A program made the position numbers and the translations under genes. Under the pieces are notes generated by a model, which was not told where the DNA came from, ran no database searches, and worked only from the letters and a program-made list of their open reading frames with translations. Of a DNA stretch of 64,000 nt, positions 57,258-64,000 are shown in pieces. Origin of the DNA: Catenovulum maritimum (lineage in GTDB: Bacteria; Pseudomonadota; Gammaproteobacteria; Enterobacterales; Alteromonadaceae); the NCBI RefSeq assembly GCF_001050375.1, contig NZ_KQ130483.1, positions 1 to 64,000 on the forward strand, in the 5' to 3' direction. Position 1 is the first letter of the stretch. Each line of letters begins with the position of its first letter.

Positions 57258-58022
57258 ATGTATAAAGTTACACCCATTCCTGCATTTCAGGATAACTATA
57301 TCTGGAAAATTAGTTTAGGCTCCAAACTAATTTTAGTTGACCCTGGTGATGCTGATGTTGTCTTAAAACAATTAAATTCAGATGACGAAATAGTCGGGAT
57401 ACTAGTGACTCATTATCACAGGGATCATACAGGTGGGATTGCAGCGCTAAAGCAGGAGTTTCCAAATATACAAGTATATGGCCCAAGTAACAGTCCTTAC
57501 CCAAATATTGATGTTAAACTCAATGATCAATCTCAAATTTATTTTGAAGCATTAAACCTTAGTTTTAATATAATCACTATACCTGGTCATACGCTGGATC
57601 ACATTGCCTTCTACAATCAAGATTGGATTTTTTGTGGTGATACATTATTTTCCGCAGGCTGTGGTCGGATGTTTGAGGGTAACCCGCAAATGTTTTTAGA
57701 TAGTATTAAAAAGTTAACCGGCTTGAACCAAGACGCTCAATTATTTTGTACTCACGAATACACTTTAGCCAATATAGAATTTGCATTAACGATAGAAGCT
57801 AACAACCAAGATCTTATCGCTTACCAAAAAAAGGTCGTCGATTTAAGAGCACTGAATCTCCCCAGTCTACCTAGCTCAATTCGGCTCGAAAAATTAATTA
57901 ATCCCTATTTAAGATGTAATTCAGATGCAATTAAGATAAAGCTATCCAAACTCACTAGACTTGAGATAAATAGTGAAGTTGATGCATTTGCCACAATTAG
58001 ACAGCTTAAAGATGACTTCTAG
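57258..58022 (+). CDS. gloB: Hydroxyacylglutathione hydrolase (glyoxalase II)
   Basis: Hydrolyses S-lactoylglutathione to lactate and glutathione in methylglyoxal detoxification. The metal-binding motif THYHRDHTGG is complete, followed by GHTLDH and GDTLF. ATG 57258 gives MYKVTPIPAFQDNYIW, the usual start, and 254 residues (E. coli 251). The frame is open upstream to TTG 57180 but that is not used. It keeps the E. coli order with mltD on one side and yafS on the other. Confidence 0.93.
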   Translation: MYKVTPIPAFQDNYIWKISLGSKLILVDPGDADVVLKQLNSDDEIVGILVTHYHRDHTGGIAALKQEFPNIQVYGPSNSPYPNIDVKLNDQSQIYFEALNLSFNIITIPGHTLDHIAFYNQDWIFCGDTLFSAGCGRMFEGNPQMFLDSIKKLTGLNQDAQLFCTHEYTLANIEFALTIEANNQDLIAYQKKVVDLRALNLPSLPSSIRLEKLINPYLRCNSDAIKIKLSKLTRLEINSEVDAFATIRQLKDDF

Positions 58023-58090
58023 TCGATAAAAATTGCTTTAACAAGTCTAAAAAAGTACCATTTGATTTAGGTATTAAGTCTGGATAATTT

Positions 58091-59704
58091 ATGTTTTATA
58101 GAATCACCCTAATCCTTATCAGTTTAGCAATAACAGGTTGTAAATCTCTTGCACCTTTACAGAATGAAACTGAAAAAACAACAAATTTGGTTGAAGAAAA
58201 AGCGGACCATAGCCAGTTTATCGCTGCAGTTGTTACTGCTGATGACCCTACAGACTATTATGACATAGCTAAAGTTACCCCAGATAACCAATCTCATAAT
58301 CACGAACAGGCCGTTTATGGCGATGTTTGGAAACGAATTCAAGCCCAGCTCACTTTTCCTATTCCTGAGAATAGACGTTTAAAAATCCAAAGAGCTTGGT
58401 ATGCCAAGCATCCAGACTATTTAAACCGAGTCGCTAAAAGAGCCGAACCATTTTTATATTATATCGTAGAACAAATTGAAAACCGTGGATTGCCCATGGA
58501 GCTTGCACTATTACCTATTGTAGAAAGTGCTTTTGATCCTTTTGCTTATTCACCAGGGCGAGCATCTGGCTTATGGCAATTTGTACCTGGCACGGCTGAG
58601 CGTTTTGGTTTAAGACAAGATTGGTGGTTTGACGGTAGAAGAGATGTAATTGATTCAACCAAAGCTGCGTTAGATTATTTAGAGAAGTTGCATCAACAAT
58701 TTGATGGTAACTGGCTACATGCCCTTGCCTCTTATAATTCAGGCGAAGGACGAGTTGCTAGAGCAATTCAAAAAAATTATCGTGCAGGTGAAAATATTGA
58801 TTTTTGGTCTCTCGAATTACCTAGAGAAACAGACGCTTATGTGCCTAAATTACTTGCACTTGCCGATATAATAAAACGTCCGCACAAATACAATATTAGT
58901 ATCTACCCTATTACTAACGAACCAGTAATCGCGTCAGTAGAAGCCAAAAGTCAGATTGATTTAGCCTTAGCTGCTAACTTGGCCGAAATGGATGTTAATG
59001 CTTTACACAAATTAAACCCAGGTTATAACCGTTGGGCAACCGCACCGGAAGGCCCTCATAGATTTATTTTGCCAATAGATAATGCCAAGTTACTTGAAAG
59101 TAAGCTTGCGCAACTCAATCCTGATGAGTTATTAACTTGGGTACGTTATAAAATAAAATCTGGCGATAGTTTAGGTAAAATTGCCAATACTCACAAGACG
59201 AGTATAGATGTGATCAAAACGGCGAACAAATTGACAACTAACACAATTAGAATTGGTGACTTTTTGATGATCCCGGCCTCAAGTATCGAAGCAAAAGATT
59301 ACCAGCTAAGCTTTAACCAAAGAACCTTAGCTAAGCAAAGTAAAATAGAAAATAATTCTGTTACTTATAAGGTTAAAAAAGGCGATACTTTTTGGGATAT
59401 CAGCCGTGCACATAACACTAGCGTAAAAACCTTAGCAAAATGGAATAACATGGCACCTGGCGATCCAATTTATCCAGGACAAGAGCTAAAAATAAAGCTC
59501 AGCGACAATGACATTCAACTAGCTTCGGCACCAACAACTAAAAAAGTAAATTATACGGTACGACGTGGTGACTCTCTGGCTTTGATTGCCCAAAAATTTA
59601 AAGTTTCAATCAAAGAAATTGAAACTTGGAACAAAATAACTCGTAAACGGTATTTACAACCTGGGCAAAAACTCAATTTGCATGTCGATATAACCCAAAT
59701 CTAA
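58091..59704 (+). CDS. mltD: Membrane-bound lytic transglycosylase D with three LysM domains
   Basis: 537-residue peptidoglycan lyase. A signal peptide ends in lipobox ITGC (Cys17). The SLT domain covers about 115-225 with catalytic Glu145 (PIVESAFDP) and ALASYNSGEGRV. Three LysM domains follow at about 355-399, 425-470 and 488-534, each with the GDS/GDT start. E. coli MltD has two LysM repeats, so this is the longer form. It lies after gloB, as in E. coli. Confidence 0.93.
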   Translation: MFYRITLILISLAITGCKSLAPLQNETEKTTNLVEEKADHSQFIAAVVTADDPTDYYDIAKVTPDNQSHNHEQAVYGDVWKRIQAQLTFPIPENRRLKIQRAWYAKHPDYLNRVAKRAEPFLYYIVEQIENRGLPMELALLPIVESAFDPFAYSPGRASGLWQFVPGTAERFGLRQDWWFDGRRDVIDSTKAALDYLEKLHQQFDGNWLHALASYNSGEGRVARAIQKNYRAGENIDFWSLELPRETDAYVPKLLALADIIKRPHKYNISIYPITNEPVIASVEAKSQIDLALAANLAEMDVNALHKLNPGYNRWATAPEGPHRFILPIDNAKLLESKLAQLNPDELLTWVRYKIKSGDSLGKIANTHKTSIDVIKTANKLTTNTIRIGDFLMIPASSIEAKDYQLSFNQRTLAKQSKIENNSVTYKVKKGDTFWDISRAHNTSVKTLAKWNNMAPGDPIYPGQELKIKLSDNDIQLASAPTTKKVNYTVRRGDSLALIAQKFKVSIKEIETWNKITRKRYLQPGQKLNLHVDITQI

Positions 59705-59720
59705 TCTTAGATTTTAGCCT

Positions 59721-59751
59721 CTAACCCCATCAAATTAATGCTTGGGGTTAG
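59721..59751. terminator. Hairpin between convergent mltD and natB-like genes
   Basis: Nine-base stem CTAACCCCA / TGGGGTTAG with a 13-base loop, 17 bases after the mltD stop. No T-run on either side. Confidence 0.5.
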
Positions 59752-59775
59752 AAACACAAAACCAGATTTACTCCT

Positions 59776-60987
59776 CTAGCGAAACAGTACCTTTTCTTTA
59801 CTAAACCAATAGATACAAGCGGTTAGCATAAGTAAGGCTAAACCTAACTGACTTCCCCATATAACGCTTAGCATCCAAGGATCTGCTTGTCCTTTTAATA
59901 TCTCTTTAATTGCTAGAGCAACATTGCTAATCGGAATTAAAGCAAGGTGCCAATTCAGTTTTATACCTGGTAACAATGCAATAATGAGAGGTATAAAAAT
60001 CATTAAACTAAGTGGTGCCATAAAATTTTGAGCTTCTTTAAAATTTTTGGCGTAAATAGAAATTGAAAGTACTAATGCAGCAAAAAACATAACTACAGGT
60101 ACTAACATAAATAAAGCTAATAACAGATCCAAAACACCCAGGGTACCAATAACCTTTATGACTATTTCAACCGCTAGGCCTTGGGCAAATATGAATCCCC
60201 ATATAGCTAAACTCAGAATAGCCATTAAAGCTGAAGTGAATGATGCGGTAAAAATCGTTAAAAACTTACCTAAAACTAAAGTAGTACGTGGGACTGGCGT
60301 TATCAGTAAAGTTTCTAGTGTACCCCGCTCTTTCTCACCTGCAGCAAGATCAATTGCAGGATAAATTGCACCCATCAAGCATAATGGCAGTAAAATATAA
60401 CTCACTAAACCACCTAGTTGACTACCTAAACTTTCTTTTTTCTCGGCAACATCTTGTTTTAGTAATTTGATGGGCTTGATAACACCTGGGACTTGATCGC
60501 TGGCTAAACCTAAATGGATTAATTTTGACTCTGTTAAGTTTTGGTTCAACTGATTAGTCATATTTTTAACTCGATTGAAAACAGAGTTTATACCATCCGC
60601 ATTATAAAAATGTAGTTGCCAATCGCTTTGCAAATTGCCATCCATTAATGTTGAATGATTGGTAGGAATTTTCAGTACAAAATCAACTTTATTTTGTCTT
60701 ATGAGTTCTCGGATCTCTGTGCTGGAAAGGCCTTCTGTTTGTCCTAAATATAACTTAAAGCCAGCTTCTTGCTTTAACAAGTCAAGAATAGGATTATCGT
60801 CGGAAGCGCCGACTACAGCATAAGATAGTACTCTAGCTTGTTCTTTTTGAATTGTTTTAACTGAGAAAATCGCCAAGGAGCCAAACAAAGCAGGAAAAAT
60901 TAATAGCGGCAATAGAATCATAAACACGAGTGTTTTTTTATCACGAACTAATTCAAGTAATTCTTTTTTATATACAGCACTAAGCAT
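59776..60987 (-). CDS. ABC-2 permease, NatB-like
   Basis: 403-residue permease: an N-terminal helix (about 20-42), a large extracytoplasmic loop (about 45-180), then five more helices. The KELLELVRDKKTLVFMILLPLLIFPALFG opening and the AAGEKERGTLETLLITPVPR signature are those of the NatB / type 2 ABC permease group (sodium or drug export). Its start overlaps the ATPase gene by eight bases. Substrate unproven. Confidence 0.82.
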   Translation of the reverse strand: MLSAVYKKELLELVRDKKTLVFMILLPLLIFPALFGSLAIFSVKTIQKEQARVLSYAVVGASDDNPILDLLKQEAGFKLYLGQTEGLSSTEIRELIRQNKVDFVLKIPTNHSTLMDGNLQSDWQLHFYNADGINSVFNRVKNMTNQLNQNLTESKLIHLGLASDQVPGVIKPIKLLKQDVAEKKESLGSQLGGLVSYILLPLCLMGAIYPAIDLAAGEKERGTLETLLITPVPRTTLVLGKFLTIFTASFTSALMAILSLAIWGFIFAQGLAVEIVIKVIGTLGVLDLLLALFMLVPVVMFFAALVLSISIYAKNFKEAQNFMAPLSLMIFIPLIIALLPGIKLNWHLALIPISNVALAIKEILKGQADPWMLSVIWGSQLGLALLMLTACIYWFSKEKVLFR

Positions 60988-61801
60988 TAGCTTCTCCAGA
61001 TCTAAGATGGGCCAAGTTTAAATTGTCAGCCTGCATAAACGAGAATAATGCTTGGTTAAGGTTAGCCGTATCCGCAACGGATTTCAGTTGCTCTAAACTG
61101 CCATCAAATTTTAATTCGCCTTGCTCTACGACTAAAACTTTAGAGCATAACCTTTCAACTTCAGCTAAATCATGTGTTGAAAAAATCACACAAACACCCT
61201 GTTGTCTTATATTTTCAATAAACTCTAAAATAATTTCTCTCGCTTTAATATCTAAGCCCGTCGTGGGTTCATCTAAAATAATTAATTTAGGCTGATGTAT
61301 CATAGCCCTTGCTATAGCAAGTTTTTGCTTCATCCCTGTTGAATAATCGCCAAAGCGTCTCGGTAGAAACGATGACATATTTAAGGCTTCAGACAAAAGT
61401 GAAATCCGTTGCTCTGCTTCATTCTTGTTTAGCCCATATAAATTGGCAAAATACATTAAGTTTTCATAGCCAGTTAACTTTTCATATAACCCCGTTGAGC
61501 CAGATAAAAAACCAAGCTGCTTACGATAATCAGCTAAGTTTGTCTCAATCAACTTTTGATTAAACTCAATCTCGCCGGAATCAGGCTGTAAAGCAGTCGA
61601 TAGTAGACGCAACAAACTTGTCTTGCCCGCGCCATTTGCACCTAACACGCCTGTAATTTCACCAACCTCGCAACTAAATGTCATATTTTTTACCGCATAA
61701 AAATAACGACCTTTAATCCTTGAATCACTTATATTATTTTGCTTAGCTTGTTTCGCATCTTTTAATGCAAAGCGTTTATTTAATGCGTTTACTTTAAGCA
61801 T
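60980..61801 (-). CDS. ABC transporter ATPase, NatA-like
   Basis: 273-residue ATPase paired with the permease encoded next. Walker A is GANGAGKTS, the signature YSTGMKQKL, Walker B LIILDEPTTGLD, and the switch His is in STHDL. An insertion near residues 15-35 (KQAKQNNISDSRIKGRYFY) is longer than usual. First gene of the two-gene unit. NatAB of Bacillus exports Na+; that activity is inferred only from similarity. Confidence 0.87.
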   Translation of the reverse strand: MLKVNALNKRFALKDAKQAKQNNISDSRIKGRYFYAVKNMTFSCEVGEITGVLGANGAGKTSLLRLLSTALQPDSGEIEFNQKLIETNLADYRKQLGFLSGSTGLYEKLTGYENLMYFANLYGLNKNEAEQRISLLSEALNMSSFLPRRFGDYSTGMKQKLAIARAMIHQPKLIILDEPTTGLDIKAREIILEFIENIRQQGVCVIFSTHDLAEVERLCSKVLVVEQGELKFDGSLEQLKSVADTANLNQALFSFMQADNLNLAHLRSGEANA

Positions 61802-61870
61802 TGAATTTCCATATGGTTTGAGATGATTTTTGTATGCTAAACTGAGGTTTTATTAATATCAAATCAGTTT

Positions 61871-62557
61871 ATGAGTTATTTAATACCAATTTTCAAAAAC
61901 TTAGTGTTAAGACCTAAGTTTGCTTTTCAACAAATTAGCGAGCATAAAGTTTCAAGTAAATTTCCATTTGTCTTTATTTTTCTTAGCATGTTGCTGTTTT
62001 GGTTTACTTATTTAGAGCAGGTTGATTTAACTTGGCTAATAGAACATACGATAAATACTCAATTGAGTAATATGTCAGCTGCGGAGCAAGCTCAATTAAG
62101 ACAGCAAATGACGCCTGAGTCGATTCGCTATACTTACACTATAACGTCTGCTTTAATGACCATTTTACAAGCTGTTATACTAGCCGGTTATCTCAATATA
62201 GTAACCAAACTAGATGAAGAGAATACAGATGGCTTTAGTGACTGGTTTGGCTTTATTTGGTGGGTTCAATTCCCGCTAATCATACAATTCTCACTCACTA
62301 GCCTTATTGTTTTATTTTATCCTTCGAACCAAATAGATTTAACCTTACTTCAGTTTAGTTCAATAAATCAGTTAGTTGGGCTAGTGCCGGGAGATAAACT
62401 GTATACCCTATTAACAAGTTTCGATTTCTTTAGTTTATGGTCACTGGTTATTCTATTTTATGGTTTGTCCGTGAAAACCAGCTTAAGTACTAAAAGCTTA
62501 GTTAATATATGTTTGTTCCCTATCTTAATGCTAATTTTGTTAGGCTTGTTCTTGTAA
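61871..62557 (+). CDS. Yip1-family membrane protein
   Basis: 228 residues with about five membrane helices, an N-terminal segment LVLRPKFAFQQI typical of bacterial Yip1 proteins, and a soluble loop between the first two helices. The function of bacterial Yip1 proteins is unknown. It is divergent from the NatA-like gene and converges on the Bax-like gene. Confidence 0.7.
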   Translation: MSYLIPIFKNLVLRPKFAFQQISEHKVSSKFPFVFIFLSMLLFWFTYLEQVDLTWLIEHTINTQLSNMSAAEQAQLRQQMTPESIRYTYTITSALMTILQAVILAGYLNIVTKLDEENTDGFSDWFGFIWWVQFPLIIQFSLTSLIVLFYPSNQIDLTLLQFSSINQLVGLVPGDKLYTLLTSFDFFSLWSLVILFYGLSVKTSLSTKSLVNICLFPILMLILLGLFL

Positions 62558-62581
62558 ATTCCAGAGTGGGATCAAATATCA

Positions 62582-62641
62582 GGGCTTAATACTAATTTGA
62601 GTATTAAGCCCGAGAAGTTAGATCTTCTGGCTTCTCGGGCT
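62582..62641. terminator. Two overlapping, mutually exclusive hairpins
   Basis: Stem 1 is GGGCTTAATACT / AGTATTAAGCCC (62582-62593, 62600-62611), perfect 12 bp. Stem 2 is AGCCCGAGAAG / CTTCTCGGGCT (62607-62617, 62631-62641), perfect 11 bp. They share 62607-62611, so only one can form fully. They lie between convergent genes and lack a clear T-run. Confidence 0.6.
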
Positions 62642-62676
62642 AGTTAGAATTTAGTGAAATTAATTAAATCGCTATT

Positions 62677-63474
62677 TTAACTTTCATATTTAGATAATTT
62701 ATTAAAACGAATCATTTGTCTAAGTTCTTCAACATATTCATGTTTCCGTTCTGAATATTGGATAAGGCCTGCAGCCAAAGCATGTCCCGTCACTTTTTGT
62801 TTCTGTTTTATCAAATCAGCTCTGATGCCTCTTAACCCTTGATATGCTGGGTGTCGATTTAAATTCAATAAATATGAACGAACTGACGCAACTGGGCTAT
62901 CAAATTTTCTAACTTCATGAATAGCGCCTTCATTTCTTTGATTTGGTGCTAACCCACAGCCTTCAGAAAAACACCATTGCCCGTATAAGTTATTTGCCTG
63001 CACAGCAAACCTAGATGTTCCCCAAGCTGATTCATTTGCAGCCTGCGCAATTGCTAAAGAAGCTGGTAACTTATTGATTCTACGATTTAAACTAGCAATC
63101 GTTTCTTTCGTAACCCCAGCCTCACAGTCAATTTTGTATCTTTGACAAACATTTACTAACCATTGTGTTTGATGTTCTGTAGCACTACCATCTAGTACTA
63201 ATTCAGCAACCTTTAAACTGGCCTCTCTGATTGTCGCAATACGCTCATTTTCAGATTTAATAATTGGTGCAATGAACTTAAAGAAAGCCTGCTTTCTCTG
63301 TTTACCTGCCGGATATTTTTTAAAATCAGGTAAAGGTTTTTCATCCGCAAAATAATTTAGGTTAACCAAATTAATCTTGCCTATTTTTGTTTCTTCCACT
63401 GACTCTATCGGTTTCTCTGAGCAAGCAGTTAACCATAATAAGAGCGCCAAAGATGTGATAATTTTTTTATTCAT
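62677..63474 (-). CDS. bax: Bax-type glucosaminidase lipoprotein
   Basis: 265 residues with a signal peptide and lipobox LTAC (about Cys18). The C-terminal half is a glucosaminidase domain: ASLAIAQAANESAWGTSRFA contains the catalytic Glu, followed by NNLYGQWCF and the YSERKHEYVEELR end. E. coli Bax has the same domain. It should cut peptidoglycan glycan strands in the envelope (inference). It lies 26 bases after the aminotransferase gene and may be co-transcribed. Confidence 0.85.
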   Translation of the reverse strand: MNKKIITSLALLLWLTACSEKPIESVEETKIGKINLVNLNYFADEKPLPDFKKYPAGKQRKQAFFKFIAPIIKSENERIATIREASLKVAELVLDGSATEHQTQWLVNVCQRYKIDCEAGVTKETIASLNRRINKLPASLAIAQAANESAWGTSRFAVQANNLYGQWCFSEGCGLAPNQRNEGAIHEVRKFDSPVASVRSYLLNLNRHPAYQGLRGIRADLIKQKQKVTGHALAAGLIQYSERKHEYVEELRQMIRFNKLSKYES

Positions 63475-63500
63475 AATGCCTTATCAATAATAATTAAAAT

Positions 63501-64000
63501 TTAAAGTGAACTAACTGTTTCACTGATAATATCAACGGCTTGTGACAATACATCTTCCGATTGACAATAAGAAAGCCTTAAACACTGATTTTGATGTTCC
63601 CAGATTGCGTCAGTTGCAAAAAAGAAGGGTTTACCATCCATAACCAATACCCCTTTTTGCTTCAGCTGATTATATAATTCAGTTGAAGTGACGGATAAAC
63701 CTTCAAACCATATCCATAAGAAGAAAGCACCTTCTGCCTGATGAAATCGATAGTTGATCCCTTTCATCTTTTGTCTGATTTGAGCGATTAAATAATCTCT
63801 TTTCTGGTTATAAAAAGGTTTAATAACCTTATCACATAAGTATTCAAGCTTATTTTGCTCAATTATACGGCTCATTAACTCAGGACCGAAATTACCGTTT
63901 GCTAGACTCATCACAGTATTAATATTGACTATCTTGTTTATGATATTCTCGTTTGCAACCACTATCCCAGTTCGAACAGCTGGGAGACCAAGTTTGGATA
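63501..64000 (-). CDS. avtA: Valine-pyruvate aminotransferase, C-terminal part
   Basis: The frame is open from the right window edge to the stop at 63501, giving the last 165 or so residues of a PLP aminotransferase. The first visible codons read SKLGLPAVRTGIVVAN, which contains the PLP-lysine motif of AvtA-type enzymes (SLSKLGLPG), then the C-terminal domain ending with LRLSYCQ. AvtA moves the amino group of valine or alanine between 2-oxoisovalerate and pyruvate. An internal ATG at 63962 is not the start. The N-terminal 60% lies outside the window. Confidence 0.8.
   Translation of the reverse strand, partial: SKLGLPAVRTGIVVANENIINKIVNINTVMSLANGNFGPELMSRIIEQNKLEYLCDKVIKPFYNQKRDYLIAQIRQKMKGINYRFHQAEGAFFLWIWFEGLSVTSTELYNQLKQKGVLVMDGKPFFFATDAIWEHQNQCLRLSYCQSEDVLSQAVDIISETVSSL

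Overview
The window looks like chromosomal DNA of a low-GC marine gammaproteobacterium of the order Alteromonadales (inference). The grounds are Vibrio/Shewanella/E. coli-like gene order (thiI-pomB-pomA-xseB-ispA-dxs; zwf-pgl-edd-glk-eda with hexR and pykA; yafS-gloB-mltD), a sodium-type PomAB stator, a monomeric isocitrate dehydrogenase, and several secreted glycoside hydrolases. No phage, CRISPR array, rRNA or tRNA was seen. Both ends cut a gene: a small membrane protein at the left and an avtA-like aminotransferase at the right.

Layout. 1-3000: cut membrane protein, a gene-poor stretch with decayed repeat structure resembling an insertion-sequence end, then a GH49-type lipoprotein. 3030-7412: cytochrome c, a TIM-barrel protein, a hotdog thioesterase and icd. 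7774-12283: a four-gene GldA/GldF/GldG/DUF4340 ABC export operon. 12452-14427: a CheY / CheC / PAS-GGDEF signalling operon. 14720-17354: two alpha/beta hydrolases and a DUF3014 protein. The first hydrolase seems to start at an AUC codon behind a strong Shine-Dalgarno. 17403-19956: gspB and gspA. 20029-24980: cca, a 250-nt structured element, a histidine kinase, yacL, two small unknowns and yheT. 25077-32136: a 3D-like secreted protein, an HDOD protein and a 1638-residue multi-repeat lipoprotein. 32191-40090: VanZ-like, panE-like, thiI, pomBA, xseB-ispA-dxs.

40285-53471 is a metabolic block. An alpha-glucosidase, a sugar MFS transporter, a secreted alpha-amylase and a LacI regulator would break alpha-glucans into glucose. 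Next to them the zwf-pgl-edd-glk-eda operon phosphorylates glucose and sends it through the Entner-Doudoroff route to pyruvate. Divergent hexR (with two HexR-type boxes) and downstream pykA complete it. Two near-palindromic, LacI-type sites lie between the divergent glucosidase and transporter genes.

55088-64000: a GH43-type lipoprotein, yafS, gloB, mltD, a NatAB-type ABC exporter, a Yip1-family protein, a Bax-type glucosaminidase and the C-terminal part of an AvtA-type aminotransferase.

The items most worth a second look are the 250-nt element at 21257-21506, the non-canonical start at 14720, the paired operators at 41985-42139, the overlapping hairpins at 62582-62641, and the large lipoprotein at 27220. 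All functional names come from reading motifs; no database search was run.
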